Positions 25,375 to 35,059 are shown, counted from the stretch's first letter. The stretch is DNA of 64,000 nucleotides from CAYZWU01 sp964482235 (GCA_964482235.1 CAYZWU010000031.1:1-64000); one strand, 5' to 3'. Program-made: numbers and translations. The notes: a model not told the origin generated them from the sequence alone.

Positions 25375-26926
25375 TGCGAGCAACGATCGAGGATCGACTG
25401 CGGGGCGTGGCTCCTTCCAGGGAGCGATCTCCGTATTCTGCCTGATCTCGGTCCTGGCCATCGCCCTGGCCCTCGGCATGACGTACCACCCGCTCATCGG
25501 CCCGGCTGCAGCGGCCGCCGTCCTGGGCGGCTGGATCTTCATCCGGTATCGCGAGGCGGGGATCCTCGCCGTCTTCTTCCTCGTCCCTCTCGGCCCCCTG
25601 CTCTGGCTGACGCCCGACGGGACGGTGTCCGTGCAGAAGGTGCTCTCCGCGCTGCTAGTCTCCATCTGGGCCGTGGAGATCCTGCTCACTAAGGACAGGG
25701 AGATCTTTCACGCTTTCCCGCGGTCCCGCCTCAATACCTGGGGAGCCCTCTTTCTCGTCGTCTTCCTGATCTCCCTGCCCTGGTGCCTCGAGGTGGGCAA
25801 CGCGCTCGACCTCATGATGCGCTGGGTGTTCCATCTCCTGCTCTACTACTTCATCGTCTTCAACGTGAAGAGCTTTGCCATGCTGCGGCGCTGCTTCATG
25901 GCCGTCCTGGCGGTCGGTGTCCTGATCGGCGTCATAGCCGTCTTCGAGAGCTTCACCGAGAAATCGGTGCTGGAGCTGACCGGAAGGAAGGTGCAGCTCA
26001 TCAAGGGCGAGGAGACCGGCAAGCTGATCTCCACGAAGCTGGAAACCTACAGGGAAAAGAGCGAGGTGGCGTGGTCGCGCTCGATGGCCACGTTCAAGGG
26101 GCCGAACGAGCTCGGGCTCTTCCTGGTCTTCGTGATGGGGATCACCCTCTTCTTCCTGTTCCGAGCCGCCACGTGGAGGAGGAAGTCGATCTACCTGCTG
26201 ATCCTGTTCCTGCTCGTCTGGGCTCTCAACACGACGGGCTCGCGCGGAGCCCTTTCCGGGATGATCGCCCTATTCGGGGTGTTCATCCTCCTGACGCGGT
26301 TCCCCTTCAAGTGGTTTCTCATCACGGCCGGCTTTCTTGGCTTCATCGTCATGCTGGGCGCCGGGTCGACCGATCTCGGCGATCAGTGGCGAGGCGGATT
26401 GAGCCTCGAGGAGATCCGCGATGACGACAGGGTCGAGTGGCTGCAGATGAGCCTGATGATGGTGGCCGATCACCCGGTTGCCGGCATCGGCCTCGGGCAG
26501 TTCGAGCCACGCTACTTCGAGTACCGCGTTCCGGACATCCACAAGGATTACAGTCCGCCGCACAACATCTTCTTCCAGATCTCGGCGGAGAGCGGCCTTC
26601 TCGGCCTGTTCCTGCTCCTCTTCATGATCTATGCGGTGATCAGGGAGACGGGCCGGCTCCGCGTGAAGCCGAGGGCCGCCGATCACGTGACTCTCTCGAA
26701 CGTCCTTCTGGCGACCTTTGCCGGCGTGATGACCTTTTCCATGACCTCGAACGTGTTACTGGACGAAACATTCTGGACATATATCACCATTGCCGCCGTC
26801 GTCGCGAGCCTCTATGCCGTCCACCCCGAAGAGAGAGAGGTGCCGGAGATTGCCGAGGAGATGACGGTTGTTGTCCTGCCGCAGTCCTTCTATTCCCTGC
26901 CCCCGGCCGGAGGGGAGAAGTCATGA
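25367..26926 (+). CDS. O-antigen ligase/polymerase-like membrane protein
   Basis: A 519-residue protein with about ten to twelve transmembrane segments. The large loop before the last segments holds MVADHPVAGIGLGQFEPRYFEY and DYSPPHNIFFQ, the Wzy_C signature. The ATG at 25367 has an AGGAAG site and overlaps the deacetylase stop; an earlier in-frame ATG at 25322 is less likely. It differs from the 778-residue relative at 11450 in lacking a TPR tail. Role: surface glycan polymerisation or ligation, substrate unknown. Confidence 0.82.
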   Translation: MVDASNDRGSTAGRGSFQGAISVFCLISVLAIALALGMTYHPLIGPAAAAAVLGGWIFIRYREAGILAVFFLVPLGPLLWLTPDGTVSVQKVLSALLVSIWAVEILLTKDREIFHAFPRSRLNTWGALFLVVFLISLPWCLEVGNALDLMMRWVFHLLLYYFIVFNVKSFAMLRRCFMAVLAVGVLIGVIAVFESFTEKSVLELTGRKVQLIKGEETGKLISTKLETYREKSEVAWSRSMATFKGPNELGLFLVFVMGITLFFLFRAATWRRKSIYLLILFLLVWALNTTGSRGALSGMIALFGVFILLTRFPFKWFLITAGFLGFIVMLGAGSTDLGDQWRGGLSLEEIRDDDRVEWLQMSLMMVADHPVAGIGLGQFEPRYFEYRVPDIHKDYSPPHNIFFQISAESGLLGLFLLLFMIYAVIRETGRLRVKPRAADHVTLSNVLLATFAGVMTFSMTSNVLLDETFWTYITIAAVVASLYAVHPEEREVPEIAEEMTVVVLPQSFYSLPPAGGEKS

Positions 26927-26980
26927 TGCGGTGTTTTTCGGCGAGGTGGAAAGGTAGACGATTTCCTGGGTGGCATTGCC

Positions 26981-27787
26981 ATGAACCGTGATCTATCAGA
27001 CAACATACTCCGCGTCATGCGCGAAAGTGTCAAGGCCACGTCAGTGAAGGACCTGAAGAAACGCGGGCTCACGAACGTGACGCTCCTCGACCTCAGGAAC
27101 CTCGACACCCTGATAAGGGAGGCCGTGAGCAGGACGCTGCGCCAGCAGGGCGTGAAGCTCAGCTCGAGCGAGATGAAGACGCAGAGCGACCGGGTGAAGA
27201 AGGAGTTCTTCAAGGTCGTCAGCGAGAAGAACAGCATGGAGGCGGAGAAGAAGGGCCTCGAGGGAGAGCTCGATGAGCTGCGGCGGAATTTCCAGCGTCT
27301 CGCCGTCAAGGTCGAGGCGGACAGGACCCTGCTTGCCCAGGAGGAAAGCCGGATCGCCGAGGATGGGGTCTCCATCCCGGACTCCCGGCTGGCGACCTTC
27401 GAATCGAAGCTCAGGCTGAGGCTCAAGGAGCTCTTTCACGAGACGCCGGTGGACAAGAAGCTGGCGAACAGCGTTGTGGCCGCGGCCCTCGATCTGTTCG
27501 AGAGGGAGCGGCAGGCGGCCTTCCAGGAGGCCAGTACCGAGCAGGAACAGAGGGTTCTTCTCCTCAAGCGTCGGCTCGCGAAGCTCAGCGCCAAGCTCGA
27601 GGAGACCGAGAAGGTCCTTCTCCAGGTCGAGGAAGCCCGGGAATCCGGAGAGCCTCTTCCGGCGCATTTTCAGGATGTGCAAGAACTTCTGAAGACCGAC
27701 GAGAAATACGTCGAAGAGAGGCGTGAGGCGCTGCAAAAAATGTTCGAGCTGAACATGGAGCTCAAAAAACTCTTTGATGAGACTTGA
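26981..27787 (+). CDS. Coiled-coil protein upstream of the MamK-like actin
   Basis: A 268-residue protein I do not recognise. It is rich in Leu, Glu, Lys and Arg with few aromatics. A short N-terminal domain (residues 1-60; ATSVKDLKKRGLTNVTLLD) is followed by heptad-like coiled coil at about 65-120 and 170-268. No signal peptide or membrane segment. It is on the same strand and 91 nt upstream of the actin-like gene, with a likely 5' boundary 54 nt after the O-antigen-ligase gene. A filament adaptor or scaffold role is inferred from shape and position only. Confidence 0.65.
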   Translation: MNRDLSDNILRVMRESVKATSVKDLKKRGLTNVTLLDLRNLDTLIREAVSRTLRQQGVKLSSSEMKTQSDRVKKEFFKVVSEKNSMEAEKKGLEGELDELRRNFQRLAVKVEADRTLLAQEESRIAEDGVSIPDSRLATFESKLRLRLKELFHETPVDKKLANSVVAAALDLFERERQAAFQEASTEQEQRVLLLKRRLAKLSAKLEETEKVLLQVEEARESGEPLPAHFQDVQELLKTDEKYVEERREALQKMFELNMELKKLFDET

Positions 27788-27816
27788 TTCCGGCAGGACC
27801 GGTAACAATATATGAA

Positions 27817-27835
27817 GAAATTATGAAGTAATTTC
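27817..27835. promoter_or_regulatory. Perfect inverted repeat upstream of the MamK-like gene
   Basis: GAAATTA-TGAAG-TAATTTC, a 7-bp perfect inverted repeat with a 5-nt spacer in an AT-rich leader, 44 nt before the start codon. It could be an operator for a dimeric regulator or an mRNA hairpin. It has no T-run, so it is not a standard terminator. Confidence 0.45.
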
Positions 27836-27878
27836 AGATTCTGTAAAACGATATGCGAACGTTAAGGAAGCAGTAGTC

Positions 27879-28988
27879 ATGGATAAGGCCAACAAGACGG
27901 AAAAGAACGTGAAGCCGGATAACAAGGTGGAAGAGGCCTCCGCTGAAGACAAAGGTATCCTTCACATAGGTATCGACCTCGGAACCTCCAGAACGGCGAT
28001 CGCTTCTTCTAACGGCGCCAGGGAAACCCTGCCCAGCGTGGTCGGATACCCCAAGGACGTCGTCTCCAAGAAGCTCCTGAAAAAGGAGATCCTCTTCGGG
28101 GAGGATGCGATGAAGAATCGTCTCTCCCTGAACTACTACCGTCCGCTCGAGAAGGGCGTGATCAAGGGTTCCGGAAACGACGAAAGCTACTCCGAGGAAG
28201 AGAAGAAGGCTAACTTCACCGCGGCCAAGGACCTGGTGAAGTACGCCATCTCCCTGGCCCGCCCGAATCCCGACGAGCTGGTCTACGGAGTCATCGGCTG
28301 TCCGGCGGAGTCGAGCATCAAGAACAGCAAGTACCTGATCGACGCGGCACGCGAGATTCTCGACTCCGTGATGATCTGCTCCGAGCCCTTCGCCGTGGCC
28401 TACGGCCTCGACTGGTTCACCGACGTGCTGGTTCTCGATATCGGAGCCGGAACGGTGGACCTCTGCCGGATGCACGGAACCCTGCCCGAGCCCGAGGACC
28501 AGCTCACGCTGGACACCGCCGGCGATTTCGTTGACGGGGAGCTGGCCCGCCTGATCAAGATCTCCTATCCCGAGGCTCAGTTCTCCGAGAACATGATCAA
28601 GGCAATCAAGGAGAGGTACGCCACCGTGGTCGAGGAGGGAAGCGACATCATCGTCGACCTGCCGGTGGAGGGGAAGCCGAAGAAGTTCAACATCACCAAG
28701 GAGATGAAAACGGCCTGCCAGGCCATCATCACTCCCATCGTCGAAGCCCTGGGCAAGCTGGTGGCCACCTTCGATCCGGAGTTCCAGATGAGACTGAAGG
28801 ACAATGTCCTGATCGGCGGCGGCGGCAGCCAGATCTACGGCCTTCCCGAGGCAATCGAGGCTGAAATGAAGGAACGGCTCGGCCACGGCCGCGTGGTCGG
28901 TGTCGAGGAGCCTGTCTACGCCGGCGCCAACGGCGCTCTGAAGATCGCCCACGACATGCCGGCGGAATTCTGGGAACAGCTCAGCTGA
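27879..28988 (+). CDS. MamK-like actin-family ATPase
   Basis: A 369-residue bacterial actin. After a Lys/Glu-rich 26-residue N-terminal tail comes the phosphate-1 loop (HIGIDLGTSRTAI, residues 29-41), then LPSVVGYPKDV, CSEPFAVAYGLD, the phosphate-2 loop VLDIGAGTVDL, GTLPEPEDQLTLDTAGDFVD, and the adenosine motif GGGGSQIYGL. The GYPKDV, SEPF-GYGLD and PEDQ-T-AG-VD runs match MamK, the actin that aligns magnetosomes, more closely than MreB or ParM as I remember those families. No other magnetosome gene is in the window. AAGGAAG ribosome site. It shares its stop with the apparent CTG start of the next gene. Confidence 0.88.
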   Translation: MDKANKTEKNVKPDNKVEEASAEDKGILHIGIDLGTSRTAIASSNGARETLPSVVGYPKDVVSKKLLKKEILFGEDAMKNRLSLNYYRPLEKGVIKGSGNDESYSEEEKKANFTAAKDLVKYAISLARPNPDELVYGVIGCPAESSIKNSKYLIDAAREILDSVMICSEPFAVAYGLDWFTDVLVLDIGAGTVDLCRMHGTLPEPEDQLTLDTAGDFVDGELARLIKISYPEAQFSENMIKAIKERYATVVEEGSDIIVDLPVEGKPKKFNITKEMKTACQAIITPIVEALGKLVATFDPEFQMRLKDNVLIGGGGSQIYGLPEAIEAEMKERLGHGRVVGVEEPVYAGANGALKIAHDMPAEFWEQLS

Positions 28989-29866
28989 TCAGAATCAAGC
29001 TGCTTCTGTTTTCTCTGTTCGCACTCCTCCTCCTGCACGGGGATCCTGCTGCAGGGGGGGGAGGCACGGAACCCGGCTCGGCCGGGTTGTCCTCATCCAT
29101 GGCGACAGCCATCCCTTCCGTCCATGAAAGAGCCTGCGACCTCTGCAATGCGTCGAGCTGGATCCCCTGCCAGCGGTGCGACGGCAAGGGGCGCTACAAG
29201 ACCGTCTGCACGAAGTGCAGCGGGAAAAGGCTGCTCGGCTGCCCGATCTGCGACGAGGAAGGGCGGCTCACCTGCTGGAACTGCAGCGGCCACGGCAAGC
29301 TCTTCTGGAAGGGGGGGGACACCGATCCGTGCAAGATCTGCAGCAAGGGCTCGATCCCCTGCTACTACTGCAACAAGTCGAAGAAGGTGCCCTGCACCCT
29401 TTGCAGGAAGCGGGGACGGGTGGAGCGTTTCTGCGGCGCCTGTCTCGGAGCCGGCGGCTTTCCCTGCCCCACCTGTCCTCCGGCGTCCCCCTGCCGGGTC
29501 TGCGGCCGCAGCGGCCAGATGCCCTGCGTCTGCTGCTTCGGCGAGCAGGGCTTCAAGGTCACCTGCAAGAAGTGCCGCGGCCACGGGAACATCCCCTGTC
29601 CGCCCAAGGCGTGCGTGGGCGGGCGGTACGTCTGCGAGGAGTGCCACGGCACCGGCAGGGTCCGCTTAGTCATGCATGGTTCCAAGAGCAAGGCGGGGAC
29701 GCGCAAGTGCAAGCCGTGCAACGGCCGCGGCTGGTGGAAGTGCGAGGACTGCAAAGGCAAGGGGATCCTGCCCTGTCCCCCCACGTCGGGTGTGGACGAG
29801 TGCGCCGAGTGCAGCAGATCCTTCGGCACGGTTCCCTGCACGTTCTGCGACGGGGCAAAACGCTGA
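28985..29866 (+). CDS. Secreted Cys-rich CxxCxGxG-repeat protein, apparent CTG start
   Basis: About 293 residues if translation starts at the CTG at 28985, which overlaps the MamK-like stop as CTGA. The frame then encodes a textbook signal peptide (IRIKLLLFSLFALLLLHGDPAAG) before any ATG, GTG or TTG; the first of those in frame is TTG 29087, inside the mature part. The rest is about a dozen DnaJ-type zinc-binding repeats (CNASSWIPCQRCDGKGR, CSGHGK, CKGKG) with over 50 Cys. Such Cys-rich repeat proteins hold metal clusters or disulfides; no enzyme domain is seen. If the CTG is not used, the protein starts at 29087 or 29099 without a signal. Confidence 0.72.
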   Translation: MIRIKLLLFSLFALLLLHGDPAAGGGGTEPGSAGLSSSMATAIPSVHERACDLCNASSWIPCQRCDGKGRYKTVCTKCSGKRLLGCPICDEEGRLTCWNCSGHGKLFWKGGDTDPCKICSKGSIPCYYCNKSKKVPCTLCRKRGRVERFCGACLGAGGFPCPTCPPASPCRVCGRSGQMPCVCCFGEQGFKVTCKKCRGHGNIPCPPKACVGGRYVCEECHGTGRVRLVMHGSKSKAGTRKCKPCNGRGWWKCEDCKGKGILPCPPTSGVDECAECSRSFGTVPCTFCDGAKR

Positions 29867-29897
29867 TCCTCTTCCGAAGCCCTGCCGTTGAAAGCTC

Positions 29898-31856
29898 CTA
29901 CCGTTTTGCCGGCGCCCTGTCCACGTAGAGTCCGAACTCCTTCACGGCGTTTTCATCGACGGAAATGAAGCAGGCACGCTCGAGAAGCGTCCTGGCGTGG
30001 TCGTATTTTCCTAGTCCCGCGTAGGCTGCGGCCAGCGCAGCCAGACGTGTATCGGCCGGGTCCTCCTGAACCAGGAAGAGCACGTGGGGAAAAACAGCGT
30101 CGAGCTCGGCCGGTGCGAAGTCGAGCGCCAGGTGGAGCCATGAATTGACGGCGGGCTCGTGGGCCGGGTCGTGCGAAAGCGTCAGTGCGTAGGCGTACCG
30201 TGCCAGCGAGGCCAGCGCGATGACGATCTCCTTCTGGAGCCGGATCAGGGCGGGATCCGAACCCTTGGCCGAAGCGCTCTCCGCCTGCTGGAGGAGGACG
30301 TTGAAATCGCAGGCCACCATGTCGTCCTCTTCCTCGAAATCGCCAGTCTGCCAGATGGACAGCAGTGCGCTGTGCGCAATGAGCCCGGCATCGCTGGCCA
30401 GATGGACATTGGCGGGATCCTCGAGAAGATCGTCGATGATCCGGACCACCTCGCCTGCAGTGTAGGCGGCCTCGCGCGCATCGTAGTTGAGGCAGCTGGC
30501 TCGGGCAAGGAGGGCGCGGGCCTGCTCCAGCCGGCAGAGGGCCTCGAGATCGCCGCGAGCCAGGTCGTTCGCCCTCCGGAGCCACTTCTCTCCCCGGTCG
30601 AGGAGGAGGCGTTTGTCGGAAGCCCTCTCCTTGCTCTTCCGGCTGGCGGCATTCCTCAGGCAGCATCGAGCGAGGTCGAGGCACCGCTGCGGCGTGCTCG
30701 GCAGAAGCTCCTTCTCGACAAAAGCGGTCCACTTCGCCTGCAGTTCCCCCGGCGCCCCGAAGATTTCCCGGAACAGCTTGTTGGTGATCTGATCGAGGTG
30801 CGACTCCGATTCCTCGTCATTTTCGTCGATCTTGGACGCCTCCTGCCTGAGCCGGCGAAAGAGCTTGCCCAGCTTGCCTTTCATCTCGGGATCGTTGTGC
30901 AGAAAGCAGATCCACGACCAGGCCGTCGCATACTCCCTGAAGCCGTATTTCTCGTACGGCGTGTTCATCATCTTCTCGAGGGTGAGGACCCGGTTCTTCC
31001 GGATGTCTTCCAGCACGGTGAAAAGGCAGGAGGCTGCGTAGGAACCGGCGAATTCCGGTCCGTCGGCTGCGAAGTAGACAGCCAGCCCCTCGTTCAGCCA
31101 GGGAGCGGTCTGGGCTCCCTTCAGGCAGTGCATCAGCAGGAGGTGGGTGCATTCGTGCTTGGCCGTGTTGAACACACTGGAATCGTAGGGATCGTCATAG
31201 AAGCAGACAAGGGAACGACTGTAGCTGAAGAAACCGGTCGTGTGCTCCCCGCTTCTGCCGGCATAGCTGCAATAGAAGTCGAGATAGTCGCTTCTCTTCG
31301 CGAAGATCAGCACGATGATGCCGACCTCGGTCTTCGTGACCTGGAAGAATCCCTTGAGCCGGTCGTAGTACTGGTTCATCAGCCTCGCGTACCGGCTGCA
31401 GCGCTCCTTGTCGATGTCGGTCCAGTACTCGAACCGGAACGCCTTCTTCCCCATCTGGAACTTTCTGCTCCGCCCCTCGTTCAGCAGGCGAGTCCGGTCC
31501 CTCGCAGCCTGGGAGCAGTCGGGTTCGGGCAAGGAGATCGTGGCCGGCGTGGGGAAGGAGCAGGTCCACCCGTCCTTCGATCGGCTCTGCCAGAGCAGGG
31601 CGCGGGCGTCCACGTCGTCGGGCCTCTCCTCGAGGATCAGATCGATCTCCCGGAGCATCTCACGGAACAGTTTCTGCTCCCGGCATCGAGCCGCCAGCGC
31701 CAGGCGGGAGGCGATGTCGCCCTTCTTGATCTCGCGGCTCCTGTCCAGGTAGTCGATGTCGTGGTGGCGCGAGCGGCCAAGTTGAGCCTGCGACGTCTCC
31801 GCGAGCAGAAGGCATAGGAGAAGGATGCCGAGTGCCTTGATATTCCTTCTTTCCAT
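29898..31856 (-). CDS. Secreted HExxH peptidase-like (DUF1570-type) protein with helical repeats
   Basis: A 652-residue protein with a signal peptide (residues 1-24, ...SQA|QL). Residues ~135-330 form a gluzincin-like domain: HECTH at 234-238 with E235, and a downstream NEG with E256 as third ligand, as in peptidase MA/DUF1570 proteins. TPR-like helices flank it on both sides (VDARALL..., and residues ~400-652). Likely a periplasmic or surface zinc protein; proteolysis is inferred. It faces the Cys-rich gene tail to tail. Confidence 0.75.
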   Translation of the reverse strand: MERRNIKALGILLLCLLLAETSQAQLGRSRHHDIDYLDRSREIKKGDIASRLALAARCREQKLFREMLREIDLILEERPDDVDARALLWQSRSKDGWTCSFPTPATISLPEPDCSQAARDRTRLLNEGRSRKFQMGKKAFRFEYWTDIDKERCSRYARLMNQYYDRLKGFFQVTKTEVGIIVLIFAKRSDYLDFYCSYAGRSGEHTTGFFSYSRSLVCFYDDPYDSSVFNTAKHECTHLLLMHCLKGAQTAPWLNEGLAVYFAADGPEFAGSYAASCLFTVLEDIRKNRVLTLEKMMNTPYEKYGFREYATAWSWICFLHNDPEMKGKLGKLFRRLRQEASKIDENDEESESHLDQITNKLFREIFGAPGELQAKWTAFVEKELLPSTPQRCLDLARCCLRNAASRKSKERASDKRLLLDRGEKWLRRANDLARGDLEALCRLEQARALLARASCLNYDAREAAYTAGEVVRIIDDLLEDPANVHLASDAGLIAHSALLSIWQTGDFEEEDDMVACDFNVLLQQAESASAKGSDPALIRLQKEIVIALASLARYAYALTLSHDPAHEPAVNSWLHLALDFAPAELDAVFPHVLFLVQEDPADTRLAALAAAYAGLGKYDHARTLLERACFISVDENAVKEFGLYVDRAPAKR

Positions 31857-31928
31857 ACCGCGAGGATACGGATCGGTGTAATGGAATCAAGGCGAAAGAA
31901 AAAGGGGCTCGAAAGGCCGGGGGCTGCC

Positions 31929-32705
31929 CTAGAAAAAGTTCCTGTGCTTCATGAAGTAGCGCATGATGCTGCCGGCGTGCTTGATCGTCATCTTGTTGAA
32001 CGACCGCGCGCTCTTGCGCTGGTAGTGATGGATCACCTCGGTCACGGGCGAGTAGAGGACCTTGAGGCCCAGCCTCTGCGCGCGGAAGCAGAAGTCCACG
32101 TCCTCGTAGAGGTAGAAGTATCCCTCGTCGAGGAGGCCGATCCGGTCGAGATGGATGCTCTGGATCACGTGGCAGGCGCCGAGCGTCCAGTCCACGAACT
32201 GCTCCACGTCATGGTCCGCCTCCTCCATCAGGTGCGTCTTCACGGCCTGCGACTGGGGGAAGAACCGGCGAAAGGGCTTGCTCCTCAAGGCCAGCGCGGT
32301 GACGGTCTGGAAGGTCCGGCACGAGAGCTGGAGCTCGCCGTTGGCGTAGAGCAGCTTCGGAGAGACCACGGCCGCATCGGGGAAGTCGTCGAAGCGCTGC
32401 ACGAGCTTGGCGATGGAGTCCTCCCGGAACTCCAGGTCGTCGTCCAGCAAGGCCATGAAGTCGCCCTCGCGGATCCGCATCGTCTTGTTGCGTGCCGTGG
32501 CCACGCCGAGGTTCTCGTGGTTCTCGATCACCTCGACCATGGGGAACCGGTCGCGAACCATGGCCACCGTGCCATCCGTCGAACCGTTATCGCAGAGGAT
32601 GACCTTGTAGTCGCCTGCGTCGTGGAACTGGTAGAACGACTCCAGGAGGCGGTCCAGCTTGCCCATGGAATTCCACGAGACTATTCCCACCGTGATCTTG
32701 ACCAT
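31929..32705 (-). CDS. Glycosyltransferase family 2
   Basis: A 258-residue GT-A fold transferase. VGIVSWNS opens the Rossmann-like part, CDNGSTDGT and ATARNKTMR follow, and the metal-binding DxD is in LLDDDLEFRED. The GACHVIQ and DEDVDFCFRAQRLGLK-type block (YEDVDFCFRA) resembles rhamnosyltransferase-type GT2 enzymes. The ATG at 32705 has a GGAG site; an upstream in-frame ATG at 32732 does not. No membrane segment. Acceptor unknown; it may serve surface glycan synthesis together with the ligase-like proteins. Confidence 0.87.
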   Translation of the reverse strand: MVKITVGIVSWNSMGKLDRLLESFYQFHDAGDYKVILCDNGSTDGTVAMVRDRFPMVEVIENHENLGVATARNKTMRIREGDFMALLDDDLEFREDSIAKLVQRFDDFPDAAVVSPKLLYANGELQLSCRTFQTVTALALRSKPFRRFFPQSQAVKTHLMEEADHDVEQFVDWTLGACHVIQSIHLDRIGLLDEGYFYLYEDVDFCFRAQRLGLKVLYSPVTEVIHHYQRKSARSFNKMTIKHAGSIMRYFMKHRNFF

Positions 32706-32849
32706 GTTCGCTCCAGGTCCAACGTCGAACAAGAAAACCGGAGAGGCGAATAGAACAGCCTCTCCGGCAGACAGTCAACTCTTTTTCGTCCTGTCGAGGC
32801 GTCAGCGCGGCGATCTCTCAACGGCCGGGCCGGCCTGTTCGACGTCCTG

Positions 32850-33740
32850 TCAAGGCTCGAGGGTCATGAGGTTCGTCAGAATGGAGCTCGAGCTGCCCAT
32901 GGGGCCGAGAAGAGCCTGGAAATGGTACGACTGGCCGGGGATCCACGATCCGGGCACCGTTGCCGGAATGGAGAGGACGCCGTTGGCCGGCATCGTGCCG
33001 AGGGGGAACCGCTGATAGGGCGACTGGATGTAGAGCAGGCCGTAGATCGTGGATTGCGGAACGCCGAGCAGACCCGAACCGAGCGCCAGGGTGACGGGCG
33101 TCGTGGCCGGCGATCCGATGACGCGGATACGGATGTCGCCGCCCGGCACGACGGAACCGACATGATAGAGGTGGGGGTGGAACTCGTCCGCTCCGATATC
33201 CGACGCCGCGCCGGCGATGCGTGGGTCGCCCTCGAAGTCATGGGTGAGCGAGGGTGAGCTCGAGCCCGCATCCCTGCAGGGCGAGTCGTGAGGCAGATGA
33301 TAGTCGCCCCCGGCGGGATCGATGAGGAACGGATCCGAATCGATCATGCCCGTTCCCCAGTTGAGAAAGCAGCCCGCTTCCACGTGCACCGAGGTCTGGC
33401 CTCCCTCGAGGTCGGAGAAGGCGATGTCGAACATCGAGGGATAGAACGCGCTCTGCCCCACGTAGACCTCTTTTCCCGTGGGCGCCTGGTCGCCCCAGAG
33501 AATCGTGCCGGTCACGATCACGGTGGAGACCCAGTCGCAGCAGACGCCGCCGCCGACGCCCGTCGACGAGTTGCCGTGGATCGTGTTGCCGTCCAGCACC
33601 GCGACTCCCATAGTGCGTCGCGGATCAGGGTTGTCTGCCATTCTGAAGACCGAGATCTGCGCTTCGATCTGCGGCAGCAGGCGGCCGAATGCGAAGCAGG
33701 CCGCCAAAAGGATCACTGTTATCTTGCTTTTGCCTTTCAT
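32850..33740 (-). CDS. Short beta-helix paralogue with shared C-terminal module
   Basis: A 296-residue secreted protein (signal peptide residues 1-27, ending ...QIEA|Q). It keeps only about two beta-helix repeats (GNTIHGNSSTGVGGG, TILWGD) and then the CRDAGSSSP...DFEGDPRI...DIGADEFHPHLYHVG block and C-terminal module of the two proteins at 13930 and 15677. The abrupt junction after the signal peptide (QISVFRMADNPDP) suggests an internal deletion of most repeats. ATG at 33740 has a GGAGG site. Possibly a decaying or minimal paralogue. Confidence 0.65.
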   Translation of the reverse strand: MKGKSKITVILLAACFAFGRLLPQIEAQISVFRMADNPDPRRTMGVAVLDGNTIHGNSSTGVGGGVCCDWVSTVIVTGTILWGDQAPTGKEVYVGQSAFYPSMFDIAFSDLEGGQTSVHVEAGCFLNWGTGMIDSDPFLIDPAGGDYHLPHDSPCRDAGSSSPSLTHDFEGDPRIAGAASDIGADEFHPHLYHVGSVVPGGDIRIRVIGSPATTPVTLALGSGLLGVPQSTIYGLLYIQSPYQRFPLGTMPANGVLSIPATVPGSWIPGQSYHFQALLGPMGSSSSILTNLMTLEP

Positions 33741-34069
33741 CTGATGTTTCCTCCAGAGTCTTGTTTTGTCCTTGATCACTGAAATCTTCCTTTCAACGCG
33801 ATGGCTGAGATACCTGCCGGCTGGTATTTTTTGCCCTCTATCCCGAGGAGCGGAGGAGAAGGGGAAAGCGAAATCGGAAAGTCGGATTTCTCTGAAAAAA
33901 ACGATTCACACGACGACTGGCAGGTAACTTACCCTCTCGCCCGCCTTGACACTCCGCGGGACCGTTTATATATTCCTCCGGATGTCGAGGCCAACATCGC
34001 TCGAGAAGCGACGTATCTACCTACCTAGACGGAGTTGAGAGCCTCTTTTGAAGACGAGGAGAATCGAAG
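33741..34069. other. Divergent intergenic region of 329 nt
   Basis: Lies between the beta-helix gene (minus) and moxR (plus). It contains the consensus promoter at 33946-33974 for the Bat operon. The left two thirds is AT-richer than the genes and shows no gene, repeat or clear promoter for the minus-strand gene. Confidence 0.6.
33946..33974 (+). promoter_or_regulatory. Consensus sigma70 promoter of the moxR-bat operon
   Basis: TTGACA (33946-33951), a 17-nt spacer and TATATT (33969-33974, 5/6) form the best promoter match in the window. It is followed by a leader of about 88 nt to the moxR ATG. Confidence 0.7.

Positions 34070-35059
<990 letters not shown>

Noticed and set aside
31881..32753. 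Long plus-strand open frame antisense to the glycosyltransferase
   Set aside because: His/Val/Glu-rich translation typical of the mirror frame of a GC-rich gene; the minus strand encodes a complete GT2 enzyme.
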